This document shows, one piece after another, positions 1 through 11,831 of a stretch of DNA of 64,000 bases (the first letter of the stretch is position 1; each line of letters opens with the position of its first letter). Under the pieces are notes generated by a model. That model was not told the DNA's origin. It searched no databases and saw only the letters and a list, made by a program, of their open reading frames with translations. Location of the stretch: positions 248,001-312,000 of the forward strand of contig ML991804.1 in NCBI GenBank assembly GCA_010094025.1, in the 5' to 3' direction. A program made the position numbers and the translations under genes. Source of the DNA: Viridothelium virens (Eukaryota; Ascomycota; Dothideomycetes; Trypetheliales; Trypetheliaceae).

Positions 1-654
1 GAAGAACTCCGTGGAATGTTCCGATGGGTGATAAGCTGCGAGGCATAATTGCACGCCAATAGGGCAACGAGGCGTGGTCGACGCACATCCCCCGGATTGC
101 CGGTCATACATATAGATGCATATCTCGGGGTAGTACTGGTGGTCACCTTACCGCGGCTGGGGGGTTCCTCAACTGGTAGTTAACACAATGTTATCTCAGT
201 TTAACTGTTATGACCATGTTGGCCCATGTCAAGGCGGTGCCGCGGTAAGGTATGCAACGAGATGGAATTGTGCGGGTGGTGTGAACAACGGCTGTGAGGG
301 TTCGCCATGGCAGTGATCGGCCGAGAAAAGGACGTATTTGGCCTCTATTGCTTCAGGGTTCGACGCTTGCCGGTGCGTGGTAGGTTGTGAGCAGATGGTG
401 GATGCACGTCTAGGATGCAGGAAAACCAGGGCAGACTTTGCCTTGAGCCAATCAACCGTGCCAAAGTGGTTTTCACGGCAGCATTAGCGGGAATGCCGTG
501 CCACCGTTCAGACACCAAGCTCTAAGCCAGATGGCGGAGACGGACGAGGGTAAACATGCACCTGGACCAAAGATTCTGGCCGATAAAGTGGTCGCAGGCC
601 CCTCATGGGCTGCTTGCGAGGAGCGAGCCACCGCGTCCTGGATAGAGAGAGAAG
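1..654. other. Gene-free left edge containing a MITE remnant
   Basis: No supported gene. The only recognisable object is the collapsed MITE copy at 146-250. Short open frames at 473-661 and 508-714 overlap each other on opposite strands and have no recognisable protein features. The last part is presumably the promoter of the gene that starts at 655. Confidence 0.6.
146..250 (-). mobile_element. MITE copy 1, internally deleted (105 bp)
   Basis: It starts with the family terminus CCTTACCGCGGCTGGGGGG and ends with the inverse CCGCGGTAAGG. One whole arm (the form containing CTCAGTTTAACTG) and the centre are present. The other arm is reduced to about 11 terminal bases, so the palindrome has collapsed. 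The flanks are CA on the left and TA on the right, which fits a TA duplication with one mutated base. The surviving arm is on the left, as in copy 4 and opposite to copies 2 and 3. There is no coding capacity. Confidence 0.85.
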
Positions 655-2084
655 ATGGCACCGTACGTCTCGACCGGTCCGGCGCGTCAACAGCCAGTCA
701 CTCAGGGCACTCAATCAACCGTCTTCGGTATCATCGCAGCGTTCGCCTCTGGACTCGATGTACTGAAGAAATTCCGCGCCCAGGACCGAGGGCGGCGGCG
801 TCGACCGGACTCATCCGACGAGCTCCAGTTGAGTAAAACGTTAAGAAAGTCGCCGGCAGAAATTCACAACCACTATGAGCGAGGCTACAACACATTTTCA
901 AATCGCTTCGCGGATGGCGATGGTAGTTCTTACACCGATATCACCTCTAGACGTGTAGGGACTTGGCTAATTTGCTTCCAATAGTTGTTGCACAGGCAGC
1001 TCTTGCGGGAACCCTATTGAAGCTCAATAGCGGCTTAGTTGAGATCGTCTCTACTTTTCTGGCCAACCCAAAGAGCAAATCGCGATGTGATTTCAGCCCG
1101 CTGATCAAATTATCCGACGAGTCCCGTAGAGAAGCAGTTGATGCGCTGAATCAACTGTATCAACGTCTATCTTCTTCACAGGCGATCCGACCTATTCCAG
1201 TGCGAGGGTCATCCAACGAGGGCAATTCAAGAAAGACAAAACCTAGCAATAAACCTTCTTCACCGCCTGGCAAGAACAATGATAAGGCACGGAAACCTGC
1301 GTCCTCTCCTCGGCCCGGCGCTAAGGCACCCCCCAGCAGCACGACGGTTAGCAAAGTTGCCGTCCGTGGGTTGAAAGTGCCACAGTACGCCTTTGTCAGG
1401 CAACGCCCTGCGAAACGGAGTATTTCAGGTTCTTCTGGAGGTTCCGGAAGCTCCGCTGTCTCTGCAAGCTCCAAGTCAAGTCAGTCCACTGCACTGACGA
1501 CACCTTCCTCCTCTCCGGTTTCCACTCCATACCTCGGATCAAGACAAAGCACCCCTCCTCCACGATACGTCTCCGATCCCATCGCAGACCAGAATGCCAA
1601 ACAACAGCCCACTAGGCCTCGACGGAAGCCGCTTCCATCCCAAGCAAGACAGACTCCTAACGTCCGCGATCAGCGCAGTAGCCAGCCTGAAATGGCCATC
1701 CGCGCCCCAACTACCTCTCCCCTCCTCCCTCAAGGCTCTGCTTGCTTCAGCGATCTGCCTTCTCGTCATCCTGCCTCTAACCCGCAGGCAAACTTTTCCG
1801 TACAAGAAATCCCCATGCGAAGACCACGGGCACCCCCACCACACCACTCCCTTCCTCGCCTTGACCCCAGCCGTACCTCTGTCGCCTACTCCATCGCCAC
1901 CGACAGCACAAAACTTGGAGAGATCCCTATGCACAAGTGGTCGGAGCCGTACGACTTTGAGGCCATGGATCGCATGAACAAGGAGGCTGCGCTATGGGGA
2001 TGGGTGCCGGCGCCGCCGGTGCCCGATCCAGGCCGGCGGAGGGGATTCTGGAGTTTGTTCAAGAAGGGGAAGGAGACTGATTGA
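655..2084 (+). CDS. Conserved low-complexity protein of unknown function, 455 aa
   Basis: The model has two exons, 655-922 and 985-2084. The 62-nt intron has donor GTAGTT and acceptor CCAATAG, and joining keeps phase (total 1368 nt). I do not recognise the family. The first 125 residues look folded: a helix with FGIIAAFASGLDVLKKF, then LSKTLRKSPAEIHNHYERGY, then, across the junction, VVAQAALAGTLLKLNSGLVE. This is followed by about 250 residues rich in Ser, Pro, Thr and Arg that are probably disordered. The last 60 residues look conserved again (HKWSEPYDFEAMDRMNKEAA and a Trp-rich, basic C-terminus). There is no signal peptide or membrane span. It may be an adaptor or signalling-associated protein, but that is a guess. 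The start was chosen as the first ATG of the frame that splices in phase. The neighbouring kinase is transcribed towards it, so their 3' ends face each other. Confidence 0.7.
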
Positions 2085-2924
2085 AAGATTGCACGGATGT
2101 CGATATGATTGATGAATCTTCATGAATGAAACTGACGATGGTTACGATTGTAATGGGTTTCCGGCTCTATCCTTACTAGTGTATGCTTAATTGCACCGAG
2201 GCGCCTACGGAAAGGATCTCTAGCGAGGCGGCATCTACGGCGTAAGTGTGGATTCAAGGCGATGGGAAAAAGGTGGAGATAGCTTTTGGCTAATGATAAA
2301 TTTAACGTATTCTACCTCCACACTGCACTTGTTCCTCATGCCATGGAAGTGACCAATCGCAACCTGGATTATAATGTAAAATCGTTTGGTACGGACACAC
2401 AGAAGCCTATTGTATCGTACAGCTACATCTGTCCTCAACATCATCATTAACCGCCTTCACCTACCTCAATCTGAAGTTGTTTTCCATAAAATGTAGCGTT
2501 AGTAAGTGACATTAGACGCCCACGCTCCATCCTTTCATCCCCATCGAACACCAACAATATCCATCGGCCACTCTTTGTAACCTTCGCTAATGCCACTAAT
2601 ACAAATGCTCAAGAGAGAGAAAGTTCACTCGCTAAAAATTTTGCCCGCTTGCTCACTTAGAGATCAAAGCGCCCGCTACCAGGATAATGCGGAATGGTCC
2701 TTGAAACTGAAAAAGAGAAAGTCGCTGAGTGAGTGGATCCATAGCTATCAATCGTGAACAATTGTCCCTGCTCCTGACGTATGGCGCCGCGCTGTGCTAT
2801 GTTAAAAACGAGTTATCAGAACGAAAAAGCAAACTCCCTAGACCCTAATTAACAAGGAAAAGAGACTGGATGGTCATAGAATAGTGTACAAGAGGCAACC
2901 TTCGCGCATCCCATGCATCCGGCT
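2085..2924. other. Tail-to-tail intergenic region
   Basis: This 840-bp stretch separates the 3' ends of the 455-aa gene and the histidine kinase. It is AT-rich with no supported open frame, and must hold both 3' UTRs and terminators. I see no repeats. Confidence 0.6.
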
Positions 2925-5900
2925 TCAGCGCCTCTCTCGCTCTCCCTTGCGGTGTTTTCCGATCTTCATAAACGGTAACGGCCTCGACTTATCCTCCGGA
3001 TCCAGCATGTCCACCATGATAGTCTTTAGCTGCTCAAACTCGACCGGTTTCGTTACATAAGCATTGAAGCCAACTTCTGCGCACTTGGCATAGACGTCGC
3101 CAAGGACGTTGGCTGAGAGCGCAATGATCGGAAGAGGAGAGTGAGATTGCTGTCGCTCCCAGCGTCGGATCTCGCGACAGGTTTGGTAGCCATCTTTGTT
3201 GGGCATGTGGAGGTCGCACTGAGGGAGAGGAGCAAATCATTAGCAACCCAGTCGTGATTTGGGAGGGCGAGGACTAGCTTACCAGAATGATGGTATAGAA
3301 GTTGTGGGGTTTGCTGAAGACTTTCTCAGTGCACTGGACGCCGTCAAACACGGTCTCGCATGTGATCTTGCATTTTTTGAAGAGCTTGATCAGGACCTAT
3401 TTACTTGATTAGCGATGGATGTGTTCGATGTGGCTGCGAGGATGGAGTGGAACAACCATCTGATTGATGTGGTTGTCTTCCACAAGCAACACCCGATGCC
3501 CTTTGTTCCCCAGCCTGCCCATCATCTCAGCGTTAACGACAGCAAGCTTGTCGGCAACCTGCTGCGCTGAGTCTTGGTTGCGATCGGTGCTGACTTCCCT
3601 CTCTTTCTGCGGATCGAAGATGACGGCAAACTTCGATGGCTTGAGCGGTTTGAAGATGAAGCGTAAGCGACGCTCTTTAGTCAACTGCTCGAAATCGTAA
3701 CGCTGCTCCTGCTGCACGATCTCCCGCTTCTGCGCTAGATCGCAGATGATGACCAGTGACGTTGTGGAATTGGCACCGGTACCGAAAATCATCTCCATAA
3801 AAGACATTACTTCATTACTTTCTTTGAGAACAAGGACAATGTGTGAAAACGTCGGTGGATCGGGGCCGTCGCCCATCTCTCTATAATCTAAGAACGAATT
3901 ACGGGCTGTGATCGCGTGAGGAATATTTTTGGGCAACGTCATCTGAATATGACGGACTGTCGCTGTTTGGCTGTGAACCAGTGGGCAAACAACGAGAATT
4001 GAATATACAGGAGGCGTAGGTGAGACCACTCTGGGAGTTAGTGATGATCCTGGCCTTGCAGTTTCCGCAGATTCGCCAGACTCGGAAGAAAGTGAACGAG
4101 GCAAGTTCGATCGATGTGGGTCCGAAGGAAGCTCTAATTTGATAGGAGATTGAGGCTTTTTCGAAGGCTCTACCGGGACTATAGATGAGACTGAAGATCG
4201 TTCAGATCGCAAGCTCGTCGACTGCGTTCGAATGGAAGGATCTGAACTCCCAGAAGACATAGAGGATGATTCATGCCCATCAGTTGCCGGGGAAAGAGAT
4301 ACCGGAGACTCAGTCTTGATTTTGGATCGGGCTGAAACATCTGGCACACCCCTCGGACTCTGGAGTGGCGGTGATATTGTAGGACCTCGAAACGGAAGCG
4401 GATTGGGTGTTCGCAACGGAGTTGCTACCGTGCTTGGTGAAAAAGGCGTGCTCGGCGGCTTGTCATCTTCTGTAGGCGTTGCGAATTTGATGGAAAAGGT
4501 AAACGTAGAGCCTTTGCCCGGTTCTCCTTTCGCCGTCATTTCGCCACCATGCAAATTGACCAATTGTTTGGAAATGACGAGTCCCAGTCCCGTACCGCCA
4601 TGCTGCCTAGTACTACTGCCATCAATCTGACTGAAACGCTTGAATAAAGCCTCGGCTTCTTTTGGTGTGAAACCACTACCAGTATCAATAACTTCAAAAA
4701 GAAGTAAAGTTTGGTCAGACTGAAGCGAACTTGCTTCCTCCTTGTAGACCTCGCAGCGCACGAAGATCTCGCCTCTCTCTGTGAACTTGATTGCATTTCC
4801 AACGACGTTGAGCAGAACCTGCCGTAAACGGAATCTATCGCCCTTAACCATGTAAGGAACGTCTTCTTCAACCAAGTAGTTGAGTTCCAATCCTTTGTCA
4901 ATGGCCAGAGCGGAGGTAAGATCGTTGACCTCTTCAATGAGCGATCTGATATGAATCCAATCCATGACAAGTTTGATAGCACCAGCCTCCGCTTTTGAGA
5001 GGTCCAGGATATCATTGATCAGGTCTCGAAGGCCTTCAGTACTAGACTTGATGATGCTCACATGCTCCATTTGTTCAGCTGTTAAGCGACTATCAATTAG
5101 GAAATTGACCATGCCCGTGATGCCATTCAGAGGTGTCCGAATTTCATGAGACATATTGCTAAGAAAACGAGTCTTCGCATCCATCGACTCTTTCATGTCA
5201 TGCTCCAAAGCCTTGTGTGCATTTATATCAGTACAAGTGCCGTACCAAGTCTCTTCATTCGCTTCTGTTTGGGCAATTGGCTCGGCTTGAATGATGCGCA
5301 CGAGATGCCAACGATAGTCACCATCTCTTGAGCGCAACCGCACTTCGGTAGAATACGAAGGTCGACCATCAGAATCTTTTGATGCATGTAGAAATCCGGT
5401 GCTTGCTAGGCGCGACAATTTTATCTGCGGGGGCGGGAAATTCACCATTGGCGACTGTGCAGACGGGCTGGAAAGCTGCCTCTCAGTTTCTGAAGAAGAG
5501 TCTGATGACGATAATGACGATCGCGTACGTCGTGGTTCTGGAGGCATCGAAGTCGGTACATTGGTTGCGTTTAGACCGCTTTCATCGAATGTCGGCAACT
5601 TGCACTTGACAATATCATCGGGATGAACCATTTCCATGAAACCTAGACCCAACGCATTCGCCTCTGACTGGCCAGAATAGTTGACCCATTGTGTATTGCA
5701 GAAGATCACTCCTTTGGAACGAGTAACGGCGAAAACAATCTGTGGACTAGAATTGGCAAGCGCCCGGTATTTAGCCTCGGATGCGGCGGTTTCTTGTTGC
5801 CGTGCAGAATTTAACTCAGCTATGTGCTGTTCATGGAAATCCATATTCGTCCCTATCCAGTGCACAATATTCTGGCGTTTGTCTTTCAAAGGTGCAGCGC

Positions 5901-8900
5901 GTGCATAGAACCACCGATAACTTCCATCAAATCTTTGGAGCCGTATCTTGTGTTGGAACTGTTGTCCGGTGCTCAAAGATTTCTGCCACGCATTCATGTA
6001 TTCGTCTTTGTCTTCAGGATGAATAGCGTCCCAAGGTTTTTCCAGCACCTCCCTCGGGTCTTGGCCCCTGTACACCAAAAATTTAGTGTTGACCCAGGTA
6101 AGGACACCCGAACCTGGGGCAGCTGTAAAAATCTGAACTGGAAGGGCATCTATGATCGTCCGTAACAATCGTTCAGACGGAGGCGGCATATCAGGATCAT
6201 CAGTCATGGACCCGCTCCTGCTATGAGATGGATTCGGAGTACGCGGGTTTGTCGTGGCAGCTGGCAAATTCTGGAAAGATGTAGCGAAGTCAGCGCCATA
6301 TGAGTGAAGCAATGAGTGTGGACGGCGAGTTGTTTGGTCAGAGGCTGAATTCGCTGTAGCTGGCTCCTGAACTTTTCGGGGAGAAGTTGTTTCCGACTGA
6401 CGTCCCAAATCGCCTTCTCTTGACGGATGAGGCACCAGAATTGACTTTTCGTGGGATATTCGCCGCATTCTATTCTTCTCATCGCTTCTCGGGGTCGGCG
6501 TATCATCATCATGGGAAGATGCACCTGGTTTACTTAAGAGGAATTGCTCTCCAAATCGTGGTGAGGACATGTTTGGACGACCCGGAGATCGAAGGGGCAA
6601 TTGGCCGGATGTCGTCCCAGTCACACTCTCAGAGCGACCATGCATGAGTTTCTTCTTTGAATCAAAATAGCTATCCACGTAATCGGCGCCAGTGACGTGT
6701 GGTGTCGTTGGTCGTGACCGGTTGCTAGGAAAGCCCATATTCTCCCAGCCGGGCGTTCCTGTTAGCGACCCTCCAGGGCTATGCCGTGATCGCCCAGAGT
6801 AATCCGATGGACTTGTGAGACTTTCAGATATAGATTCAGGGATATCTTCAACATCAAGCTGATATTTGAGGTTTTCCAATGTTATCGCTTCTGTCGAAAC
6901 AGGTGCAAATCCCACGTGGTGCCCAGAAAGCCTCTGCCGGTGTCGTCGTTCAATAGCAAGACTGTGAATACTCGTGTACTGGCTTGCATTTGAATACGAG
7001 GTTGCAAGATGCGGACCAAGCAATTTCAGACTTTGTGTTAGGTTATGAGGATAAGGAACGGTCGGAGAAAGGATTGACAGGATTGCAATTGGTGCCTTAC
7101 TTTCCATGTAAGGTGTTGAGGATGCCTCTGCCCATTCCGTATCTTTAGATCGTTGGGACCGTTGATCTTTGCGTTGATCTGGGGCCATCTGACCACTACG
7201 AATGGAAGTGTTTTGAGATAAAATTGGATGTACTAGGGGCACGTGTGTCACGGTGCTCGCTCTATCCACTCCAATAGCTTCAACTTCACCGTACCTTGAA
7301 TAGTCCTGTCCCGTATCGGTGGGATTGAAGGACTCTTCATCAACATTGCCAGATGCTGCAAAGAAAGGATTTTCATCCGGGTCTGCTTGTACTGCTGGTG
7401 ATGGCGCAGGCGACTGAGCCCAAGGAGAAGCTGGATATTGTTCGTATTCCTCATAAGCCATCGAGCGAGGGAGTTCGAGCGCATCAATATTCGAAAAGAG
7501 GTGGCGATGATTACTCTTCAGCGACCCGCTCCCATTATGTTGCGAAAATCTAGCGGCACCTGATGCTTGACCTCGAGATTTACCGTGCAGCATGGAAGGA
7601 TGAGACGTATTTTCGACAGAAGTGGTCTGGCCATCACCGCCAAATTTTTGCACGTTACTCGCATAATCTCGAGTCAGTGTAACAAGCCTACCTCGTTCAA
7701 GAATCCGATTCACGCCAGATGTGTCTATCAGAGCATCTTGCTCAGTATCTAGGGCTCTTAAAATAGGATAAACTTCAAGGGCAGGGCCTGTCCGAGCTTC
7801 ACCCCCAAGATTGCTAGTATCAGGATCCATGGAAGAACCTGCGCTGGGGCTTCTTTGCATGTTGGAGGTCCAATTCTCGTTCGCAGTGGCTGCGCGAGAT
7901 TTTGATGACGGTGCATGGCTTGCCGTTCTCTGTGGTCCCTCCGGTCGTGTCCCAGTAGACGATTTGGGTTGAGTGGGTGAATTCTTTTTTAGCCTTTCAT
8001 GCCCTGCATACGAGTGTCTTGACTTGAGCGATGGGCGGCTAGGATTTGTCGGAGTTTCATGAGACTGTCCTGTCATCTTTGGCAGTTGTTTCTTCTTCCC
8101 GCTGGGAGGAGCATCATATTTTTCTGGATAGGAAGGTCCTTCAGAGCTCCTTCCGTAGAGTATTTGGGTGGCAACCTGCTGATGGATATCGAACGTGGCT
8201 TTTTGACCCCAAGGAACGTTTTCGAGATCACTTGGATCGGCCGGGACAGAAAGTGTGATCCTTTCAGCCATGAAGTAGCGATTCATGGTTGATGCAACAT
8301 TGTTCCACCAAGCATCAAGTCCTGGTTCCGCATTCAAGGCCAAAGTAAGATCATAGAGACTTGGCGATGGAAACCGAGCGTTGTCACCTTTCAATTCAGA
8401 GGCCTGCTGTGGAATGAAGGAAGAACCTGGGGCAGGAGTTTTGGGGTCTGAACCGATATTTTCTCGAGGCGTACTGCCGCCTTCAGTATGACTTGTTGAG
8501 ACAGTCGGCGACAGGGCCGTGAAGGGCTGATGGAATGATGATGACCATGATAGCGGAGTGCCTGGGACATATGGAAAAGGATACGATGGGGTGCGCAGAG
8601 GCTGTTGACCTGGAGTAGCCGGTACACTGCCTCGAATAGTACGCGCAGACTCAGTAGACTCGGTGGAACTCGTAGTGGTGGCCGTTAAGGGACTATTAAA
8701 GGCGGCATCCAGAGATGGTGAAATGGCGCTGGACATTTCTTCCTTGATAGGTGAAACCCTCCTTGTGCCTTGAAGAGTTGGACTGGAATAGCTCGCTAGA
8801 TCCCTTTTCTTCATGTTTTGCTGGCCTTGCAACATTTTGCCTCGCACAGCTTCTCTTAGTCGCTCGATCTCAGGATTTTCTACTGAAGATCGTTGAGCGC

Positions 8901-9237
8901 TCGACATCTCGCTACTTGTCCTCCTGTCTCCCCCAGAGACTGCCGGACTTGGAGCTGAACTGTCATTATCTTTATTGTCGCCTTCGCTCAACGAAGGGGG
9001 TCTCGTAGCCTCGACATCAGACTGTGGAGAGGCGCTGTCATCGGTTCTAGTGTGGTCTGGATTTTGCCGCTTCAATTGTGGTCTTGTCGGTGAAGTGGCC
9101 GTGTAGGAGTGGGTTGTGTTAGGGGTAGCTGGGTCGCCGGAAGACGAACTGGTGTTGATGTTCGGAGTCGGTGAGGGTAGCGACGTCTTCCTCATAGCGT
9201 GCCAGCGGCAGGCAAGACGCTGGCGCGCACGGCGCAA
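2925..9237 (-). CDS. Hybrid histidine kinase with two PAS domains and a C-terminal receiver, 2062 aa
   Basis: Three exons on the minus strand: 3457-9237, 3283-3396 and 2925-3218. The introns are 60 and 64 nt and both fall inside the receiver domain, phase 0. The first ~1000 residues are mostly disordered, but three ordered islands (about 290-360, 490-530 and 720-760) resemble pieces of a GAF-like sensor split by insertions. PAS/PAC domains follow at about 1020-1135 and 1140-1300. The HisKA H-box has NMSHEIRTPLNG with the phosphorylatable His1364. The HATPase shows the N box (NVVGNAIKFTE), G1 (DTGSGF), F (LFKRFSQ) and G2 (GGTGLGL). After a Ser/Pro-rich linker, the receiver has VEDNHINQM, phospho-acceptor Asp1967 (ILCDLHMP) and Lys2022 (VTKPVEF). 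All catalytic motifs are present, so it should autophosphorylate and pass phosphate to an Hpt protein of the Ypd1 type. It has no membrane span and is probably a cytosolic sensor; the ligand is unknown. A second in-frame ATG at residue 15 could be the true start. Confidence 0.93.
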
Positions 9238-10121
9238 TAGGTTCGGGCAGCAAGGGCGAAGTGCAGTGAGCCCACATTAGAGCGGCACCATATATTATTA
9301 CAGGCACTATGAGGATAACTGCTTGTTGGAGTGTGGTCCAAAATCAGGCGGCTCCTCAGTAAGAGCCAAAAAGACGTCATGCCTAGCCACCCTAACGCAC
9401 TAGGCCACTTATGGAATAAACCGGGTCTCTCCCAGTCCCTGAGAATCCACTCAGTCGTGGTCGTGTCAATTAATTGAAACCAGCCGTGCCAACGTCAAGA
9501 CAAACGCGTGTGTGAGACACGTCCCAGCTGAGGCCATTCCTTCGGCGCGCTGAACCCCCTGCGTGCCCTTGAATACTGTATCTATCGACTTTCCACTGGA
9601 GGCGCCTGTCGAACTTTTAGCTTTGACAGAGGAAAGGGACACCCGCAATCCCTGGCCGGTCTGGGGCTCGCCGTTGGCCACGCTAACGACGTAGATAAAT
9701 CGTCATGATGCCCGGACAGGGTCTGAGAGGTGCACCCCTGAGTCTAACTCCGTACGGAGTATCAGTATCCCGAACGAGGTTATTTTCAAAACGAGTATGG
9801 CTAATCTTTTGATTTTGTGACTTGACATCTTGCTTGGCGTCCTCTTAGTTTCCGATGGGGAGGAATATCTATAGGCCGGCTTTCCATCGACCTCTACTGA
9901 AGATGGCATTCAGATCTTACAAAAAATTCTTAACCTTATTAACAATGAACTTTAGCTTCTACAAAGCGTGGACACTGTTATGCCATTCTTCCCTCTGATC
10001 CTGTAAAATCTTCACTGAGCTCAGACAAGTAATTGTCGAATCCCTGCTGCGGGGCCGTTACATCGTGCGGACCATAAAGGGAAAGGGCAAAAGGCTTCTC
10101 CTGTTAATTGCAGCGGACATA

Positions 10122-10302
10122 CCTTACGGCGGCTGGGGGGTTCCTCAACTGGTAGTTAATAAAATGTTATTTCGACTTTATTGTAATGACCTTGTTGGTC
10201 CATGTTAATACCGCATTAACATGGGCCAACATGGTCATAACAATTAAACTGAGGTAACATTGTATCATTTACCAGTTGATGAACCCCACAGCCGCCGTAA
10301 GG
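10122..10302 (+). mobile_element. MITE copy 2, full length (181 bp)
   Basis: A near-perfect palindrome of two ~88-bp arms around a short centre (GTTAATACCGCATTAAC). It is flanked by TA on both sides, the target duplication expected of Tc1/mariner-type elements. The left arm has the ATTTCGACTTTA variant and the right arm, read inverted, has CCTCAGTTTAATTG. Orientation here is defined by this order and matches copy 3. Both termini read CCTTACGGCGG instead of the CCTTACCGCGG seen elsewhere, so the same change is present in both arms. There is no coding capacity; any transposase must be supplied in trans. Confidence 0.92.
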
Positions 10303-11281
10303 TATGCAGAGCTTTCTGTTGCCTAGTTCCTTGCTGGACGGTCAAAAATCCCCTTTATCTTTCAAAGAAAAGTAAATAAATACAGGGTGTGAGGTACAGC
10401 CATGAGTCACTTGATCATATCATTTCCTGGTTAAGTCTTCTGTTCTCCCGAACTCGTTTTGATGGAGCTGTCCAGCGGGCAGACAATACTTCATCCCCTC
10501 GCAATAGTGAGTTCTACCACAAACGTACCGTTCAAATAAGATCCCTTAGAACAAGACAAAACAAGTATCAAGCATATTCATTCTTCACAACAGACGCTAG
10601 ACAGGATACCGCGGGAGGCGTTCAAATCTGGAATATCAAAATTTGAAAGTCTGATTGTCAGCAGCGTCTATGGACATTTGAGTACACAATTTGCTAGAGC
10701 TTCTTTTAGGCCCAGATCAGGGTGCGTTCTTCAATGCCGTAGACCACCTTCACTGTTCCATTGAGACAAATGACTTACCAACATGGAGAACTATTTCTTC
10801 CATAATAGTGGCGGTTCCAGAGCAAAATGCTAGCCCTATCCAAGCAGGATAGGTGTGCCCGTCATATCTTGATTTCACGTGATAGCGTGATCGAGGTTAA
10901 CACCAGTAAACTCCAGATATAATCACTCAACAATTGTTCTATAGAATTGACTTGACACTAGAGGTTGCTTAAGAAGCCCATATTCATCATTCCGCACATT
11001 TAACATTTATCGAAACGGGTTTTAGCGGATAATTCGAAGTGTTTTACACCAGAACTGTGTTCTTGTGGACCGATGCTGTTGTGGCGAAGATGGAAAAATT
11101 GACCACAACCGATCTGTTGCAGTGTTGATGTTGGCTGCTCGAGTTGACCAGCAAGCTCAGCAGTAGACCCGACTCTGATGGAGTCGCTGCAGATTCAACA
11201 GCCTGCAAGATACGAGATCCGTGCGTTCATACCATTCCAGTCCAGGTTAGGGTAATTGGTTTCGCTAGCGTGTTTTGTCCC

Positions 11282-11297
11282 GACGCGTCGACGCGTC
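11282..11297. promoter_or_regulatory. Tandem palindromic ACGCGT boxes
   Basis: The 16-base stretch GACGCGTCGACGCGTC holds two ACGCGT hexamers (11283-11288 and 11291-11296) 8 bp apart. ACGCGT is the core of the MCB element bound by MBF in yeasts. It is not close to any start codon: 550 bp beyond the 3' end of the Whi5-like gene and 2 kb upstream of the kinase. Its role is unknown. Confidence 0.35.
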
Positions 11298-11831
11298 GAC
11301 TAAACTCGATATAGATCGCTGTCGTGAGTTGAAAGGCCTCGAAACGCATGTACAGTGCAACCTTCATGCAATTCATTTGTATTTGCTATCTATTAGCTAT
11401 CGAGCCCGCTTCCCATAACATGCCATTTCCAGCAATGCCAGCCACTTGAGGCAATTCCGCGAACACAACTAGCTATCCATCCCACAATCGCCATTAGTTA
11501 GACAAAGTAAAGGAGTCCCGCTATGGTAGACAAAGCATCTCGTATGCTTGTAAAACAGCACCACAGAAAGTGAGAAACAGTACCGCCGGGTGTTTTGTAG
11601 AAAAATCAAGGAATGTGGGTATACCTCAATGGAATTGAACCAGCTGAGACAAGTTCCTCGCAAATAACTCATTACTCATAAAACAATACTCAACCCATCA
11701 CTATCGAAAAGAGGCGTAGACAAGAGGTTTGTGGAACATGGTCCTGACGAGAAGCACAACAACTTCGACGATAGATCATCATAACCTGACCTTGTATGTC
11801 CTCTTAGAGTCCACCATTGAAGACCTCTGCC

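Larger units (their letters stand above)
9238..11831. other. 2.6-kb gene-free region upstream of the histidine kinase
   Basis: It lies between the start of the kinase gene and the 3' end of the Whi5-like gene, both on the minus strand. It contains MITE copy 2 (10122-10302), a perfect 14-bp palindrome ACTCCGTACGGAGT at 9747-9760, and a double MluI-type box GACGCGTCGACGCGTC at 11282-11297. The remaining open frames are short and unconvincing. Confidence 0.6.

Noticed and set aside
9378-9412. tRNA-like A-box stretch (minus strand, TGGCCTAGTGCG)
   Set aside because: No B box of the form GGTTCRANTCC follows at the right distance and no acceptor stem can be drawn; at most a decayed tRNA-related fragment.
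11631-11641. Perfect B-box match GGTTCAATTCC on the minus strand
   Set aside because: The flanks do not form a T stem and there is no A box or anticodon arm upstream.
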